Positions 51,084 to 60,464 of a stretch of DNA of 64,000 nucleotides are shown here, piece after piece. A model generated the notes under the pieces. The model was not told where the DNA came from, did no database searches, and saw only the letters and a list, made by a program, of their open reading frames with translations. The DNA lies in contig NZ_LFZV01000001.1 of NCBI RefSeq assembly GCF_001183965.1, positions 2,061,871 to 2,125,870 of the forward strand, read 5' to 3'. The position numbers and the translations under genes are program-made. The stretch is from Bacillus sp. FJAT-27916 (GTDB taxonomy: Bacteria > Bacillota > Bacilli > Bacillales > Pradoshiaceae). Position 1 is the first letter of the stretch. Each line of letters opens with the position of its first letter.

Positions 51084-51147
51084 AAGGCCCTCACTCCATT
51101 AAAGTGATCTTATGCGGCATCTTATGTCATCAGCCCAGCTTTGGTGA

Positions 51148-51894
51148 TTACTTTGTCTCAACTTCCACCTTTTTTAAGATCCAGTTTTCTTCTTGATATA
51201 CCCAGATTGAGCTTACCTCTGCAATGATATCCGATATCGAGGCTCCTGAGATGGTTTGCTTTGCAACCAGTTCATTAATCCCATCCTTGTTCGTATCCTT
51301 AACCGCTAAGGAATAAAATTCTCCAATCAATGTTTCCTGCGGTTCATTTAATTTGCCTTTTTTATACATCCCCAGCCTGTCATAGACTGGTTTGTGCTTT
51401 TTCAAGTCCAGCACAAAGGATTGATTATTTTCTGGGATGATGAAACTCGCACGATAGTTATTTTTGAACGATCCATTCAAATTAAGCGGCTCAGGCAGCG
51501 GCAGTTCCTCAATTGCTTGATTATAAACATTAAAGGCATAGTAGTCACAGGCCCCTGCACTTCCCCCTGTCGGAACCTCCAGTATGACCTCGAGTACTTT
51601 GTCTGAATTTGCATCGGCTAACATTAATTCCGGGCTGAATCCCCCAGGGATTTGATAAACTGCTTTGCCCTTTTGATTATTTAGAACCAGCTTGAATTCC
51701 TTATAATACTTTGTTCTCTCTCCAAACGGGATTCCATATAACGTCAGCTGATCTTTCTGGCCATCTCCCGTGACATCAATCAAATAGGATTTCAGTTTAA
51801 CCTCCCCGCTTTTCTTTGCAGCATTCACCTGCACGGGGGAATTTATGACTAATAAAACAGCGCAAAGAATGAGATATTTTACGGCCTTCATCAT
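51148..51894 (-). CDS. Secreted VCBS/FG-GAP-like repeat protein
   Basis: 248 aa. AAAGGAG lies 5 nt before ATG 51894. The signal peptide MMKAVKYLILCAVLLVINSPVQVNA is cleaved after the VNA. The mature chain holds repeats of the type DVTGDGQKDQLTLYG and DTNKDGINELVAKQ, which resemble calcium-binding beta-propeller or EF-hand-like loops. It is probably extracellular or wall-associated. Function unknown. Confidence 0.82.
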   Translation of the reverse strand: MMKAVKYLILCAVLLVINSPVQVNAAKKSGEVKLKSYLIDVTGDGQKDQLTLYGIPFGERTKYYKEFKLVLNNQKGKAVYQIPGGFSPELMLADANSDKVLEVILEVPTGGSAGACDYYAFNVYNQAIEELPLPEPLNLNGSFKNNYRASFIIPENNQSFVLDLKKHKPVYDRLGMYKKGKLNEPQETLIGEFYSLAVKDTNKDGINELVAKQTISGASISDIIAEVSSIWVYQEENWILKKVEVETK

Positions 51895-52137
51895 TTCAGC
51901 TCCTTTATTCACTTGATACCTCCCCTTACTGTTTCCTTGCCATTCGTTATTTATGCGGGGCTGATTGTTCAAAAAGAACAGAAAAAGAGGCTGGAAAAGA
52001 CGAAATAAAAGATCCTCAAAAACGAATGATTCTCATTTATTTTTCCTATTCAATCGCAGTTGGAAAGACAAGTCCGTTCCATTCCGCTAGTCACGAATAG
52101 CCAAAAGCCATAATCAATATATACATGGAAAACAACA

Positions 52138-52195
52138 AAAAAGACCCGAATGATTAGACGATAGATTCATTCCATTATCGTCTAATCATTCGGGT
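52138..52195 (-). terminator. Terminator of the parE-parC operon
   Basis: A 20-bp perfect stem with a 12-nt loop, arms at 52144-52163 and 52176-52195. On the minus strand TTTTTTG follows. It is the strongest terminator in the window, about 50 bases past the parC stop. Confidence 0.92.
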
Positions 52196-52242
52196 TGATC
52201 ATTGGTTGAAAAACTTATTTCCCAGCCTCTTCCTTAAAAGGT

Positions 52243-54687
52243 TTAGTTGGGAGCTTCATCTGTTGTTTCTGCTTTGACAATCCAATTGTCGATAATTGGA
52301 CCGTTTTCCGCTTCATCCATAAAGAAGGAACCATTCGAATAACGATCACTCGGACGAAGCTGGAAGGAGCCAATTTCTTCAATCTTGCCTTTTTCCGATT
52401 CAATATATAGCTGATCTAGGTCATCAAGCATTTCAATGCCAACAACTCTATGAGGATTTTTCTTGAGCTCACGAAGCATGACTACCCCTCTTTTTGCGCG
52501 GGAGCCGACTTCAAATTCAGAGCGCTTCATTTTCTTGACTGCCCCTCGATGTGTCACAAGAGCAATCATAGAGGAACTATCATCTGCGAATACTTTTCCG
52601 CTGACGACATGATCATCGTCTTTCAGATTGATGCCCTTCACACCCGCCGCTCTTGCACCAATGACAGGAACATCCTCCTCTTTGAACATGAGACCATAGC
52701 CATGTGATGTCGCCAGGAAGACTGTATATGTTCCGTCAGTAAGATGGACATCCACAACGCAATCATCGCCCTTAAGATTTAAGGCAACCAATGGTTTTGA
52801 ATAACGGGTTGCTTTATATAAACCAAGCTCAGATTTCTTTACCATACCATTCTTGGTGACAAATAATAAGTATCCTGGTTTTTCAAAATCACGGACAGAG
52901 ATGGCTTTAATGATGCAGTCATCTTTATCCATTGGAACAATGCTGCTAATATGCTGGCCGGCATCCTTCCACCTGATATCCGGCAGAAGATGAACCGGGC
53001 AGTAAATATAGCTTCCCTTGTTCGTAAATAGCAGGAGGGTATCCGTCGTGTTGATATCCATTTTGTGCAGGATGCGGTCCCCGTCCTTCATGCCGAAATC
53101 CTGCCCGCCGCTTGCCGTATAGGAACGAAGGCTTGTCCGTTTAATGTATCCTTCCTTCGTAACCGTGACGATGACATCTTCACTCGGGATTAAAACTTCA
53201 AGATTAATCTTAATGTCTTCTATCTTCGCTTCGATTTGAGAGCGGCGAGCGTCTGCATAGACTTTCTTGACTTCCTTTAATTCTTTCTTGATAACAGACA
53301 TTAATTTCTTGTCGCTTTCAAGAATGGAAGTCAATTCGGCGATTTTCGTCTGAAGCTCCGCCGCCTCATTTTCCAGCGCTGTAATATCCGTATTCGTTAA
53401 ACGGTATAATTGCAAGGAAACAATCGCTTCTGCCTGAGCCTGTGAGAAGCCAAATTCAGCCACGAGATTCTTCTTGGCATCCATCTTGTCATGAGAGGCA
53501 CGAATAGTGGCAATGACTCGATCAAGAATGGAAATCATCTTGATAAGACCTTGAACGATATGCTCTCTTTCACGTGCTTTCTTCAGCTCAAATTCAGAAC
53601 GTCTCGTAACAACCTCGCGCCTATGATCGATATAGGCATCCAGCATGCTGCGCAGTCCCATTAATTGCGGGCGCTTCTTATAAATAGCGACCATATTAAA
53701 GTTATATGTAACCTGAAGATCAGTATTCTTAAATAAGTATTGAAGGATAACTTCAGAATCAATTTCCTTCTTCAATTCAATCACAATACGAAGACCTGTC
53801 CGGTCCGTTTCATCACGTACCTCAGATATACCCTCGAGCTTGCGATCTAACCGAAGCTCATCAATCTTCTTCACAAGAGAAGCTTTATTGACATCAAACG
53901 GAATTTCCGTGATGATAATTTGCTGTCTACCCCCGCGCAAAGTTTCAACCTCAGTCTTACTGCGGATAACGATTTTTCCCTTGCCGGTTTCATAGGCCTT
54001 CCTAATACCGTCAGCGCCTTGAATGATTCCGCCTGTCGGGAAATCAGGTCCTTTGACAACCTCCATTAAGTCCTCAACCGAACAATTTGGCTTGTCGATA
54101 CGCATGATGGTCGCATCGACAATTTCCCCGAGATTATGCGGAGGGATCTCGGTAGCATAACCTGCAGAAATTCCGGTAGAACCATTTACCAGCAGGTTCG
54201 GATATTTTGCCGGCAAAACAACCGGCTCCTCATCCGTGTCATCGAAGTTCGGTACGAAATCAACCGTATGCTTGTCAATGTCGCTTAATAATTGACCTGC
54301 GATTGAGGACAATCTTGCTTCTGTGTAACGCATAGCAGCCGGCGGATCGCCGTCTACACTCCCGTTATTTCCGTGCATTTGAATTAATTCACGGCGCAGC
54401 TTCCAGTCCTGACTCATCCGAACCATGGCTTCGTAAACAGAGCTATCACCATGTGGATGGTAGTTACCAATAACGAGACCGACCGTCTTTGCTGACTTAC
54501 GGTATGGCTTTTCATTTGTATTCCCGTCAGCATGCATCGCATAAAGAATCCTGCGCTGAACAGGCTTCAGGCCGTCCCTTGCATCCGGCAGGGCACGGTC
54601 CTGAATGATGTACTTACTATAGCGTCCGAAACGGTCGCCAATAACCTCCTCAAGGGGAAGATCGCGGTATTTTTCTGTAGAAGTCAT
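52243..54687 (-). CDS. parC: DNA topoisomerase IV subunit A (ParC/GrlA)
   Basis: 814 aa, the full length for Gram-positive GrlA. The N-terminal winged-helix breakage-reunion domain holds [15 protein letters not shown] (Ser82 and Glu86 correspond to the quinolone-resistance positions Ser80 and Glu84 of S. aureus GrlA, unmutated here) and the catalytic Tyr121 in [11 protein letters not shown]-terminal beta-pinwheel follows (repeats such as [20 protein letters not shown]). With ParE it unlinks daughter chromosomes. It overlaps parE by 4 bases. Confidence 0.97.
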   Translation of the reverse strand: MTSTEKYRDLPLEEVIGDRFGRYSKYIIQDRALPDARDGLKPVQRRILYAMHADGNTNEKPYRKSAKTVGLVIGNYHPHGDSSVYEAMVRMSQDWKLRRELIQMHGNNGSVDGDPPAAMRYTEARLSSIAGQLLSDIDKHTVDFVPNFDDTDEEPVVLPAKYPNLLVNGSTGISAGYATEIPPHNLGEIVDATIMRIDKPNCSVEDLMEVVKGPDFPTGGIIQGADGIRKAYETGKGKIVIRSKTEVETLRGGRQQIIITEIPFDVNKASLVKKIDELRLDRKLEGISEVRDETDRTGLRIVIELKKEIDSEVILQYLFKNTDLQVTYNFNMVAIYKKRPQLMGLRSMLDAYIDHRREVVTRRSEFELKKAREREHIVQGLIKMISILDRVIATIRASHDKMDAKKNLVAEFGFSQAQAEAIVSLQLYRLTNTDITALENEAAELQTKIAELTSILESDKKLMSVIKKELKEVKKVYADARRSQIEAKIEDIKINLEVLIPSEDVIVTVTKEGYIKRTSLRSYTASGGQDFGMKDGDRILHKMDINTTDTLLLFTNKGSYIYCPVHLLPDIRWKDAGQHISSIVPMDKDDCIIKAISVRDFEKPGYLLFVTKNGMVKKSELGLYKATRYSKPLVALNLKGDDCVVDVHLTDGTYTVFLATSHGYGLMFKEEDVPVIGARAAGVKGINLKDDDHVVSGKVFADDSSSMIALVTHRGAVKKMKRSEFEVGSRAKRGVVMLRELKKNPHRVVGIEMLDDLDQLYIESEKGKIEEIGSFQLRPSDRYSNGSFFMDEAENGPIIDNWIVKAETTDEAPN

Positions 54688-56663
54688 ATCACTTCCTCCT
54701 CATCGGCGACTGTAATATTCTCATTTTCCAATATATTATTATCTTCATCCAAGCCAAATGCCACATTGGATTCAATCCATTTTCGGCGCGGCTCGACTTT
54801 ATCGCCCATCAATGTTGTCACACGGCGTTCAGCCCTTGCAGCATCGTCAATGCGGACACGAATCAATGTACGCTGAGCCGGGTCCATCGTCGTCTCCCAA
54901 AGCTGATCGGCATTCATCTCGCCGAGACCTTTATAACGCTGGAGCATATAGCCTTTTCCAACCTTCTTGATAGTACTGTCAAGTTCATCATCATCCCAGG
55001 CATACTCAATGACTTCTCTCTTGCCTGAGCCCTTGCTGACCTTATAAAGAGGCGGAAGAGCAATGAAGATCTTGCCATTTTCGATTAAAGGCTTCATATA
55101 ACGATAGAAGAACGTCAGAAGCAGCACCTGAATATGAGCACCGTCTGTATCGGCATCTGTCATGATGACAATCTTGTCATAGTTGATGTCCTCGATGGAG
55201 AAATCCGCACCGACTCCGCCGCCAATGGCGTGAATAATTGTATTGATTTCTTCATTCTTGAAGATATCCTCTAACTTCGCCTTCTCCGTATTGATAACCT
55301 TTCCGCGCAGAGGCAGAACCGCTTGGAAGCGTCTATCTCTCCCCTGTTTTGCGGAACCTCCGGCTGAGTCCCCCTCCACTAGATATAATTCGTTTTTCAG
55401 CGGATTACGGGATTGCGCAGGAGTAAGCTTACCGGAGAGAAGCGCCTCTGATTTCTTGCGTTTCTTTCCGCTTCTCGCATCCTCACGTGCTTTTCTCGCT
55501 GCTTCGCGTGCCTGTGCCGCTTTAATGGCCTTACGAACGAGCAGGGTGGCAATATCGGTGTTCTCCAATAAATAATAAGCTAGTTTATCAGAAATGACCG
55601 AATCAACTGCTGAGCGGGCATCGCTTGTTCCAAGCTTGCTCTTTGTCTGTCCCTCGAATTGAAGAAGCTCCTCAGGAATACGGACAGAGACGACACCTGC
55701 AAGACCTTCTCGAATATCTGAACCGTCTAGATTCTTATCTTTTTCCTTCAATAAGCCGGCTTTCCGTGCATAATCATTGAACACACGTGTCATGGCCGTT
55801 TTCATGCCTACCTCATGTGTGCCGCCGTCCTTTGTCCGGACATTATTGACGAAGGATAGGATATTTTCGGAATACCCATCATTGAATTGGAAGGAAAACT
55901 CGACCTCAATATCGGATTGGGTCCCTTCAAAGCTGACAACCGGGTGAAGAGTATCCTTCTCCTCATTTAAATAGCTGACAAAGGCCTCAATCCCATTCTC
56001 ATAATGATAGACATCCTTCTCATCGGAGCGCAGGTCATGCAGCTCAATCTTCAATCCCTTTAGAAGGAAAGCAGACTCGCGCAAGCGCTCGCTCAATGTC
56101 TCACGGTTAAAGACCACAGTGGAGAAAATGGATGGATCTGGTTTGAAATGGATGGTTGTTCCGGTTTGATTGGTCTTCCCAATCTTCTCAAGCGTCGTTA
56201 CCGGTCTTCCTCCATTCTCAAAGCGCTGCTCATAGATAAATCCGTCGCGCTTGATGGTGACGACAAGCCATTCAGAAAGCGCGTTCACGACAGAAGCCCC
56301 AACCCCATGCAAGCCGCCGCTCGTCTTATAGCCGCCTTGTCCGAACTTACCGCCGGCATGAAGAACAGTGAGAATGACCTCTGGTGTTGGTTTGCCGGAG
56401 CGATGCATCCCTGTCGGCATACCGCGTCCTTTATCAACCACGCTAATACTGTTATCTTTATGAATCTTTACGATAATTTCATCACCGTACCCAGCTAGTA
56501 CTTCATCGACTGAATTATCTACGATCTCATAGACTAGATGATGCAAGCCTCGAGTATCAGTGCTGCCAATATACATGCCCGGTCTTTTCCGGACAGCCTC
56601 TAATCCCTCGAGTACCTGGATGGCATCTTCATTATAATCAAATTGATTCAAATTCTTAGCCAC
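54684..56663 (-). CDS. parE: DNA topoisomerase IV subunit B (ParE/GrlB)
   Basis: 659 aa. A GTG start at 56663 follows AGGGG. GHKL ATPase motifs are EIVDNSVDEVLAG and GRGMPTGMH, with GGLHGVGASVVNAL, and the TOPRIM domain has LVEGDSAGGSAKQGRDRRFQ and DTDGAHIQVL. It is the ATP-binding subunit of topoisomerase IV. The operon is preceded by a LexA-like box. Confidence 0.97.
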   Translation of the reverse strand: MAKNLNQFDYNEDAIQVLEGLEAVRKRPGMYIGSTDTRGLHHLVYEIVDNSVDEVLAGYGDEIIVKIHKDNSISVVDKGRGMPTGMHRSGKPTPEVILTVLHAGGKFGQGGYKTSGGLHGVGASVVNALSEWLVVTIKRDGFIYEQRFENGGRPVTTLEKIGKTNQTGTTIHFKPDPSIFSTVVFNRETLSERLRESAFLLKGLKIELHDLRSDEKDVYHYENGIEAFVSYLNEEKDTLHPVVSFEGTQSDIEVEFSFQFNDGYSENILSFVNNVRTKDGGTHEVGMKTAMTRVFNDYARKAGLLKEKDKNLDGSDIREGLAGVVSVRIPEELLQFEGQTKSKLGTSDARSAVDSVISDKLAYYLLENTDIATLLVRKAIKAAQAREAARKAREDARSGKKRKKSEALLSGKLTPAQSRNPLKNELYLVEGDSAGGSAKQGRDRRFQAVLPLRGKVINTEKAKLEDIFKNEEINTIIHAIGGGVGADFSIEDINYDKIVIMTDADTDGAHIQVLLLTFFYRYMKPLIENGKIFIALPPLYKVSKGSGKREVIEYAWDDDELDSTIKKVGKGYMLQRYKGLGEMNADQLWETTMDPAQRTLIRVRIDDAARAERRVTTLMGDKVEPRRKWIESNVAFGLDEDNNILENENITVADEEEVI

Positions 56664-56941
56664 TTATGTACCCCTCTCTATACTTTCCAAAAACTATTAT
56701 ATACTTTTTTATCATTAAGAACAAACGTTCTCATTCAAATAGGATTGTGCGTTCATTGCTCTATTCTTACAGATTCTTGGCCGTTTCGCAAATAGCAATT
56801 GACCTGACCGCGGAAATCGGATCCGAATCCTGAACCATTCAGAACAAAGCGATTCATTTATCGTCCCTTCTTCATATCGTAACACATGAGCAGGATTTGA
56901 AATCAAAATTTTGCATTTCAAAAGGATTTTCTGCAGGCACG
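56664..56941. other. parE upstream region
   Basis: Holds the LexA-like box and, presumably, the parE promoter. Nothing else is supported. Confidence 0.4.
56719..56730. promoter_or_regulatory. LexA-like SOS box upstream of parE
   Basis: GAACAAACGTTC, i.e. GAAC-N4-GTTC, with the inner bases fitting CGAACRNRYGTTCG (only the outer C and G differ). It lies 56 bases upstream of the parE start. Confidence 0.65.
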
Positions 56942-56968
56942 CAAAAGCCGCCTTTGCTTCCAGGCGGC
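56942..56968 (-). terminator. Terminator of yneT
   Basis: Stem GCCGCCT / AGGCGGC with TTTTGC on the minus strand, 15 bases past the yneT stop. Confidence 0.7.
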
Positions 56969-56982
56969 CAGTCTAAAACGAC

Positions 56983-57393
56983 TTATTTCGTCAAAGCATG
57001 TTCGACTTTAATGCATCTGTCCATGATTACCTTCCGGCCCTTCTCTTGCAGCAGCTGAAAAGCTTCTTCATCCACTACACCAAGCTGAGTCCAGAATACA
57101 TCCGCATCAATATCCAGGAAATCCTTTGCTAAATCCATGACAAATTCCGGCCTTCTAAACACATTCACAATATCCACATGCTCATCAAGTTCCTTCAAGG
57201 AGCCAATCGCTTTGACACCTAACACTTCCTTGACAGCCGGATTAACAGGAATGATCTCATAGCCGCTGTCCTGCATCGCTTTCGATACCATATAAGAAGT
57301 TCGCTCTGGGTTCTCAGAAAGCCCTACAACCGCAATTTTCTTTGCGTTTTTTAAGATGTTTCCGATCTCGTCCCTGCTAGGATTCTGTATCAT
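56983..57393 (-). CDS. yneT: CoA-binding domain protein YneT
   Basis: 136 aa from ATG 57393, GGAGG 7 nt upstream. The Rossmann-like CoA_binding_2 domain: IAVVGLSENPERTSYMVSKAMQDSGYEIIPVNPAVKEVLGVKAIGSL, in order; FWTQLGVVDEEAF follows. It binds a nucleotide such as CoA. It sits between parE and plsY in Bacillus, as here. Confidence 0.92.
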   Translation of the reverse strand: MIQNPSRDEIGNILKNAKKIAVVGLSENPERTSYMVSKAMQDSGYEIIPVNPAVKEVLGVKAIGSLKELDEHVDIVNVFRRPEFVMDLAKDFLDIDADVFWTQLGVVDEEAFQLLQEKGRKVIMDRCIKVEHALTK

Positions 57394-57627
57394 CTTTCTT
57401 CCTCCCACCTTCTCTTACCTTCCATACACTCATTCTTATTATATACCCGGATGGCACTTTAATATAGACTCTTCCACATAACATTTTTGATATATACGAA
57501 TCAAAATCAACAGAATGAACAGTCGAACATGCCGGAAATGGATATATGTGCTAATTTGTTAAATTTCTATGCCCCTTTTGACAATCGTGTTAAAATATAG
57601 TGACACTATGGGTTAGAAAGGGTTTGG

Positions 57628-58239
57628 ATGATGTTATACTTGATGCTTTTATTGGCCTATCTGCTAGGTTCCATACCTTCGGGTCTCATTATCGGAAAGG
57701 TGTTTTACAACACTGATATCCGTGAACATGGCAGCGGCAATCTTGGCGGAACCAATACTTTCAGGACACTGGGCAAAAAAGCAGGATTTGTGGTGACCTT
57801 ACTGGATATTCTGAAAGGAACAGCTGCAACGTTTCTTCCATACATATTCACGGTGCAAACACCCAATTGGCCTGATTGGATTGCCTTGCCGCTTGTATGC
57901 GGACTACTGGCTGTAGTTGGACATATGTATCCTGTATTCGCGGGATTCAGAGGCGGAAAAGCCGTTGCAACCTCCGGAGGAATTATACTAGGGTATGAAC
58001 CTGCTTTATTCGTAATTTTGTTAGTTTGTTTCTTGCTTTCCCTCTATTTGACGCGCATTGTTTCTTTATCTTCGATGATTATTGCCATTGTTGCTGTTAT
58101 TTATGTTATGTTTACGAATGATTTATCTCTTCAACTATTGATCTTCTGCTTAGCTGCTTTCATTTTTTACCGCCATCGGGCAAATATTAAGCGGATTATC
58201 AATAAGACAGAGCCTAAAGTCAATATATTCAAGAAATAA
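57628..58239 (+). CDS. plsY: Glycerol-3-phosphate acyltransferase PlsY
   Basis: 203 aa, five spans. Conserved blocks [52 protein letters not shown] and RHRANIKRI match PlsY. It transfers an acyl group from acyl phosphate to the sn-1 position of glycerol-3-phosphate, the first step in phospholipid synthesis. GAAAGGG lies before tandem ATG codons (57628 or 57631). Confidence 0.95.
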   Translation: MMLYLMLLLAYLLGSIPSGLIIGKVFYNTDIREHGSGNLGGTNTFRTLGKKAGFVVTLLDILKGTAATFLPYIFTVQTPNWPDWIALPLVCGLLAVVGHMYPVFAGFRGGKAVATSGGIILGYEPALFVILLVCFLLSLYLTRIVSLSSMIIAIVAVIYVMFTNDLSLQLLIFCLAAFIFYRHRANIKRIINKTEPKVNIFKK

Positions 58240-58243
58240 GCTG

Positions 58244-58282
58244 CTGCTGACTCCCTTACAGGGATCAGCAGTTTTTTATTTT
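58244..58282 (+). terminator. Terminator of plsY
   Basis: Stem CTGCTGA-TCCC / GGGA-TCAGCAG followed by TTTTTTATTTTT. Confidence 0.85.
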
Positions 58283-58387
58283 TGCCTATTTTTAACAAGG
58301 GTAAAAAAGGAAATTTTCCGTTGCATTTATCCCGGGATAATGTCACCATAATATTGAGTGAAAATTCATAAGAATAGGGCGGTTATC

Positions 58388-59530
58388 ATGAAAAAACCAT
58401 CGTTTATTCAAGTCATAATCATTCTATTATTAACTGGGAGCCTTGGTGCAGGATTACTCTATTGGCAAGGGATAGAAACAGCTACGACCGAGCCAAAAGA
58501 AAGTGTGTCAATAAGCGCGAGACCTCTAGCTTTAGACAGCAAAACGTACACAAAGACGATTACAATTGGTGCTATTGGTGATATCTTAATTCATACACCG
58601 GTCTATGAGGATGCTAAAACAAAGGACGGTTATGATTTTGAGCGTATGTTTGCTCCGGTGAAGGAAATGCTTGGGGAGCCTGATTTTACGATTGCCAATC
58701 AGGAATCCATTGCTGGAGGAAGCAAGCTGGGCCTATCCGGTTACCCAGCTTTCAATTCACCTTATGAGATCTCTGATACCCTGCAAGATTCAGGCATAGA
58801 CTTAGTGACCCTTGCCAATAACCATTCCTTGGACAAAGGAGAAAAAGGCATCCTAAGCTCCTTATCCTATTATGAAAAAATCGGGATGCCCTATGTCGGC
58901 ATGTATAAGAATCAAGAGGATGCCAAACAAGAACGCATCTTAACGATTGAGGGAATGAAAGTTGGCTTCTTATCCTACACATATGGAACAAACGGCATTC
59001 CGATTCCAGACGGCAAGGATTATTTAGTCAATTACCTTGAGGATCAGAAAATCATTTCTGACCTAAAGAGCATTAGAGGGAAAGCGGATATCGTCCTTAT
59101 TAATGCACATTGGGGCAATGAATATGAGCGCAATCCATCAGACGAACAGCGGCGCCTCGCCCAGCTGATGGCAGATAATGGAGCGGATATCATCATTGGT
59201 CATCACCCCCATGTCCTTCAGCCGATTGAGTGGCTCGAGCATGATGATGGAGAAACGCTTGTTGTCTATTCACTTGGAAATTTCCTATCTGGGCAGGTGA
59301 GGGATTATAAGGATATCGGCGGCATGGTTACCATAGAAATCGAACAGACAAAGAGCGATGCAGGAACAGAGACAACCGTACTTAACCCAAGCTTCACACC
59401 GACCTATGTCACTAGCTCAAACGAGCAAAACTATCAGGTCAAGCCATTTGAGGATTCAACCGTTTTCGGTTCACCAAAGACAGATTTGGATGAGTTAACC
59501 GAGTTCATGCTTGAATCAGCTGACAAATGA
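58388..59530 (+). CDS. CapA-family protein (poly-gamma-glutamate type)
   Basis: 380 aa from ATG 58388, AGGGCGG 6 nt upstream. N-terminal anchor (about residues 5-22, FIQVIIILLLTGSLGAGLLYW); the PGA_cap metallophosphatase-like domain has IGAIGDILIHTPVY, NQESIAGG, TLANNHSLDKG, INAHWGNEY and GHHPHVLQPIEW, then YSLGNFLSG. Members help assemble or export poly-gamma-glutamate; no capBC genes are nearby, so the substrate is open. Confidence 0.88.
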   Translation: MKKPSFIQVIIILLLTGSLGAGLLYWQGIETATTEPKESVSISARPLALDSKTYTKTITIGAIGDILIHTPVYEDAKTKDGYDFERMFAPVKEMLGEPDFTIANQESIAGGSKLGLSGYPAFNSPYEISDTLQDSGIDLVTLANNHSLDKGEKGILSSLSYYEKIGMPYVGMYKNQEDAKQERILTIEGMKVGFLSYTYGTNGIPIPDGKDYLVNYLEDQKIISDLKSIRGKADIVLINAHWGNEYERNPSDEQRRLAQLMADNGADIIIGHHPHVLQPIEWLEHDDGETLVVYSLGNFLSGQVRDYKDIGGMVTIEIEQTKSDAGTETTVLNPSFTPTYVTSSNEQNYQVKPFEDSTVFGSPKTDLDELTEFMLESADK

Positions 59531-59660
59531 GGTGGAAATCTTCCACCATTATTTTTCTTTCCCGATATGTAATCCAAGCGGAATCAAATGATATTTTCCT
59601 ATGTTTATGCGATAATGAAAGATACAACATGTTTACGGTATGGAAATAGGAGGAATAGCG

Positions 59661-59951
59661 ATGAAAATAATAATAGATGAACAATCAGTGGCTTGGTACC
59701 GGGAAGAATTAGATTTAGGTGATGGCGATAGCATTCGGTTCTTCCCGCGTTATGGTGGATACAGCCCCATACAATCAGGTTTTTCCCTCGGCATCTCTCC
59801 TGAACCTGCCAAGGAAGCAAAGGCTTTAACCGAAAAGGGCGGATTATCGTTCTTTGTTGAGGAAGACGATTTGTGGTATTTTGACGGACATGATCTTGAA
59901 GTTCAATTCGATGAGAAGAAGGCCGAGCCTGCATTCTATTATCATAAATAA
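59661..59951 (+). CDS. yneR: HesB/YneR-like protein
   Basis: 96 aa from ATG 59661, AGGAGG 7 nt upstream. MKIIIDEQSVAWYREELDL and DSIRFFPRYGGYSPIQSGFSLGI match YneR (HesB-like, iron-sulphur biosynthesis fold). The Cys ligands of true A-type carriers are missing, so it may not carry a cluster. It keeps the Bacillus order next to yneP. Confidence 0.88.
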   Translation: MKIIIDEQSVAWYREELDLGDGDSIRFFPRYGGYSPIQSGFSLGISPEPAKEAKALTEKGGLSFFVEEDDLWYFDGHDLEVQFDEKKAEPAFYYHK

Positions 59952-59954
59952 CCA

Positions 59955-59991
59955 TAATAAAGAAAGGAGAAGGGACATCCCTTCTCCTTTC
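59955..59991 (-). terminator. Terminator of yneP
   Basis: A 13-bp perfect stem GAAAGGAGAAGGG / CCCTTCTCCTTTC. On the minus strand TTTATTATGG follows; the tail is weak. Confidence 0.65.
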
Positions 59992-59998
59992 TATTGGG

Positions 59999-60418
59999 CT
60001 ATTTCTTTTTAATTTCTTCGTATTTAGCAAACCATTCCGGGAATGCTTTTTTGAATTGAACCGGACGGAAATTTTCCTTCTTCACGACAATATGTGTGGT
60101 TGCTCCAACAGCACATACCTCATCATGCTGATTTTTAATTTCATACGCATAGACAGTCTTCAAACCCGTGTTTTCCTCTACCCATGTATACACATATGCC
60201 TGGTCGCCATATCGGAGAGGTGTTTTATAGGTAGCCTGTATGTCGTAAACAGGCGCATAATAGCCCGCATCCTCCATATCGGTATAGGAAAATCCTAAAT
60301 CACGGATAAGGGCCGCCCTACCCAGCTCAAACCATTTTAAATAGTTGGCGTGATACATCACACCCATCATGTCCGTGTCTGCATAAAACAGTTGAATTTC
60401 TTCCTTTGAGATAAACAT
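59999..60418 (-). CDS. yneP: Acyl-CoA thioesterase YneP (hotdog fold)
   Basis: 139 aa from ATG 60418, AAGGAG upstream at a long 11 nt (a GTG at 60430 overlaps the RBS). FYADTDMMGVMYHANYLKWFELGRAALIRDLG is the 4-hydroxybenzoyl-CoA thioesterase signature with its catalytic Asp. It hydrolyses acyl-CoAs. It is conserved in this chromosomal block. Confidence 0.93.
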   Translation of the reverse strand: MFISKEEIQLFYADTDMMGVMYHANYLKWFELGRAALIRDLGFSYTDMEDAGYYAPVYDIQATYKTPLRYGDQAYVYTWVEENTGLKTVYAYEIKNQHDEVCAVGATTHIVVKKENFRPVQFKKAFPEWFAKYEEIKKK

Positions 60419-60464
60419 TCCGCTAAACACTCCTTACCTGCTGCGCCTAATTCCTATTCCTTAT

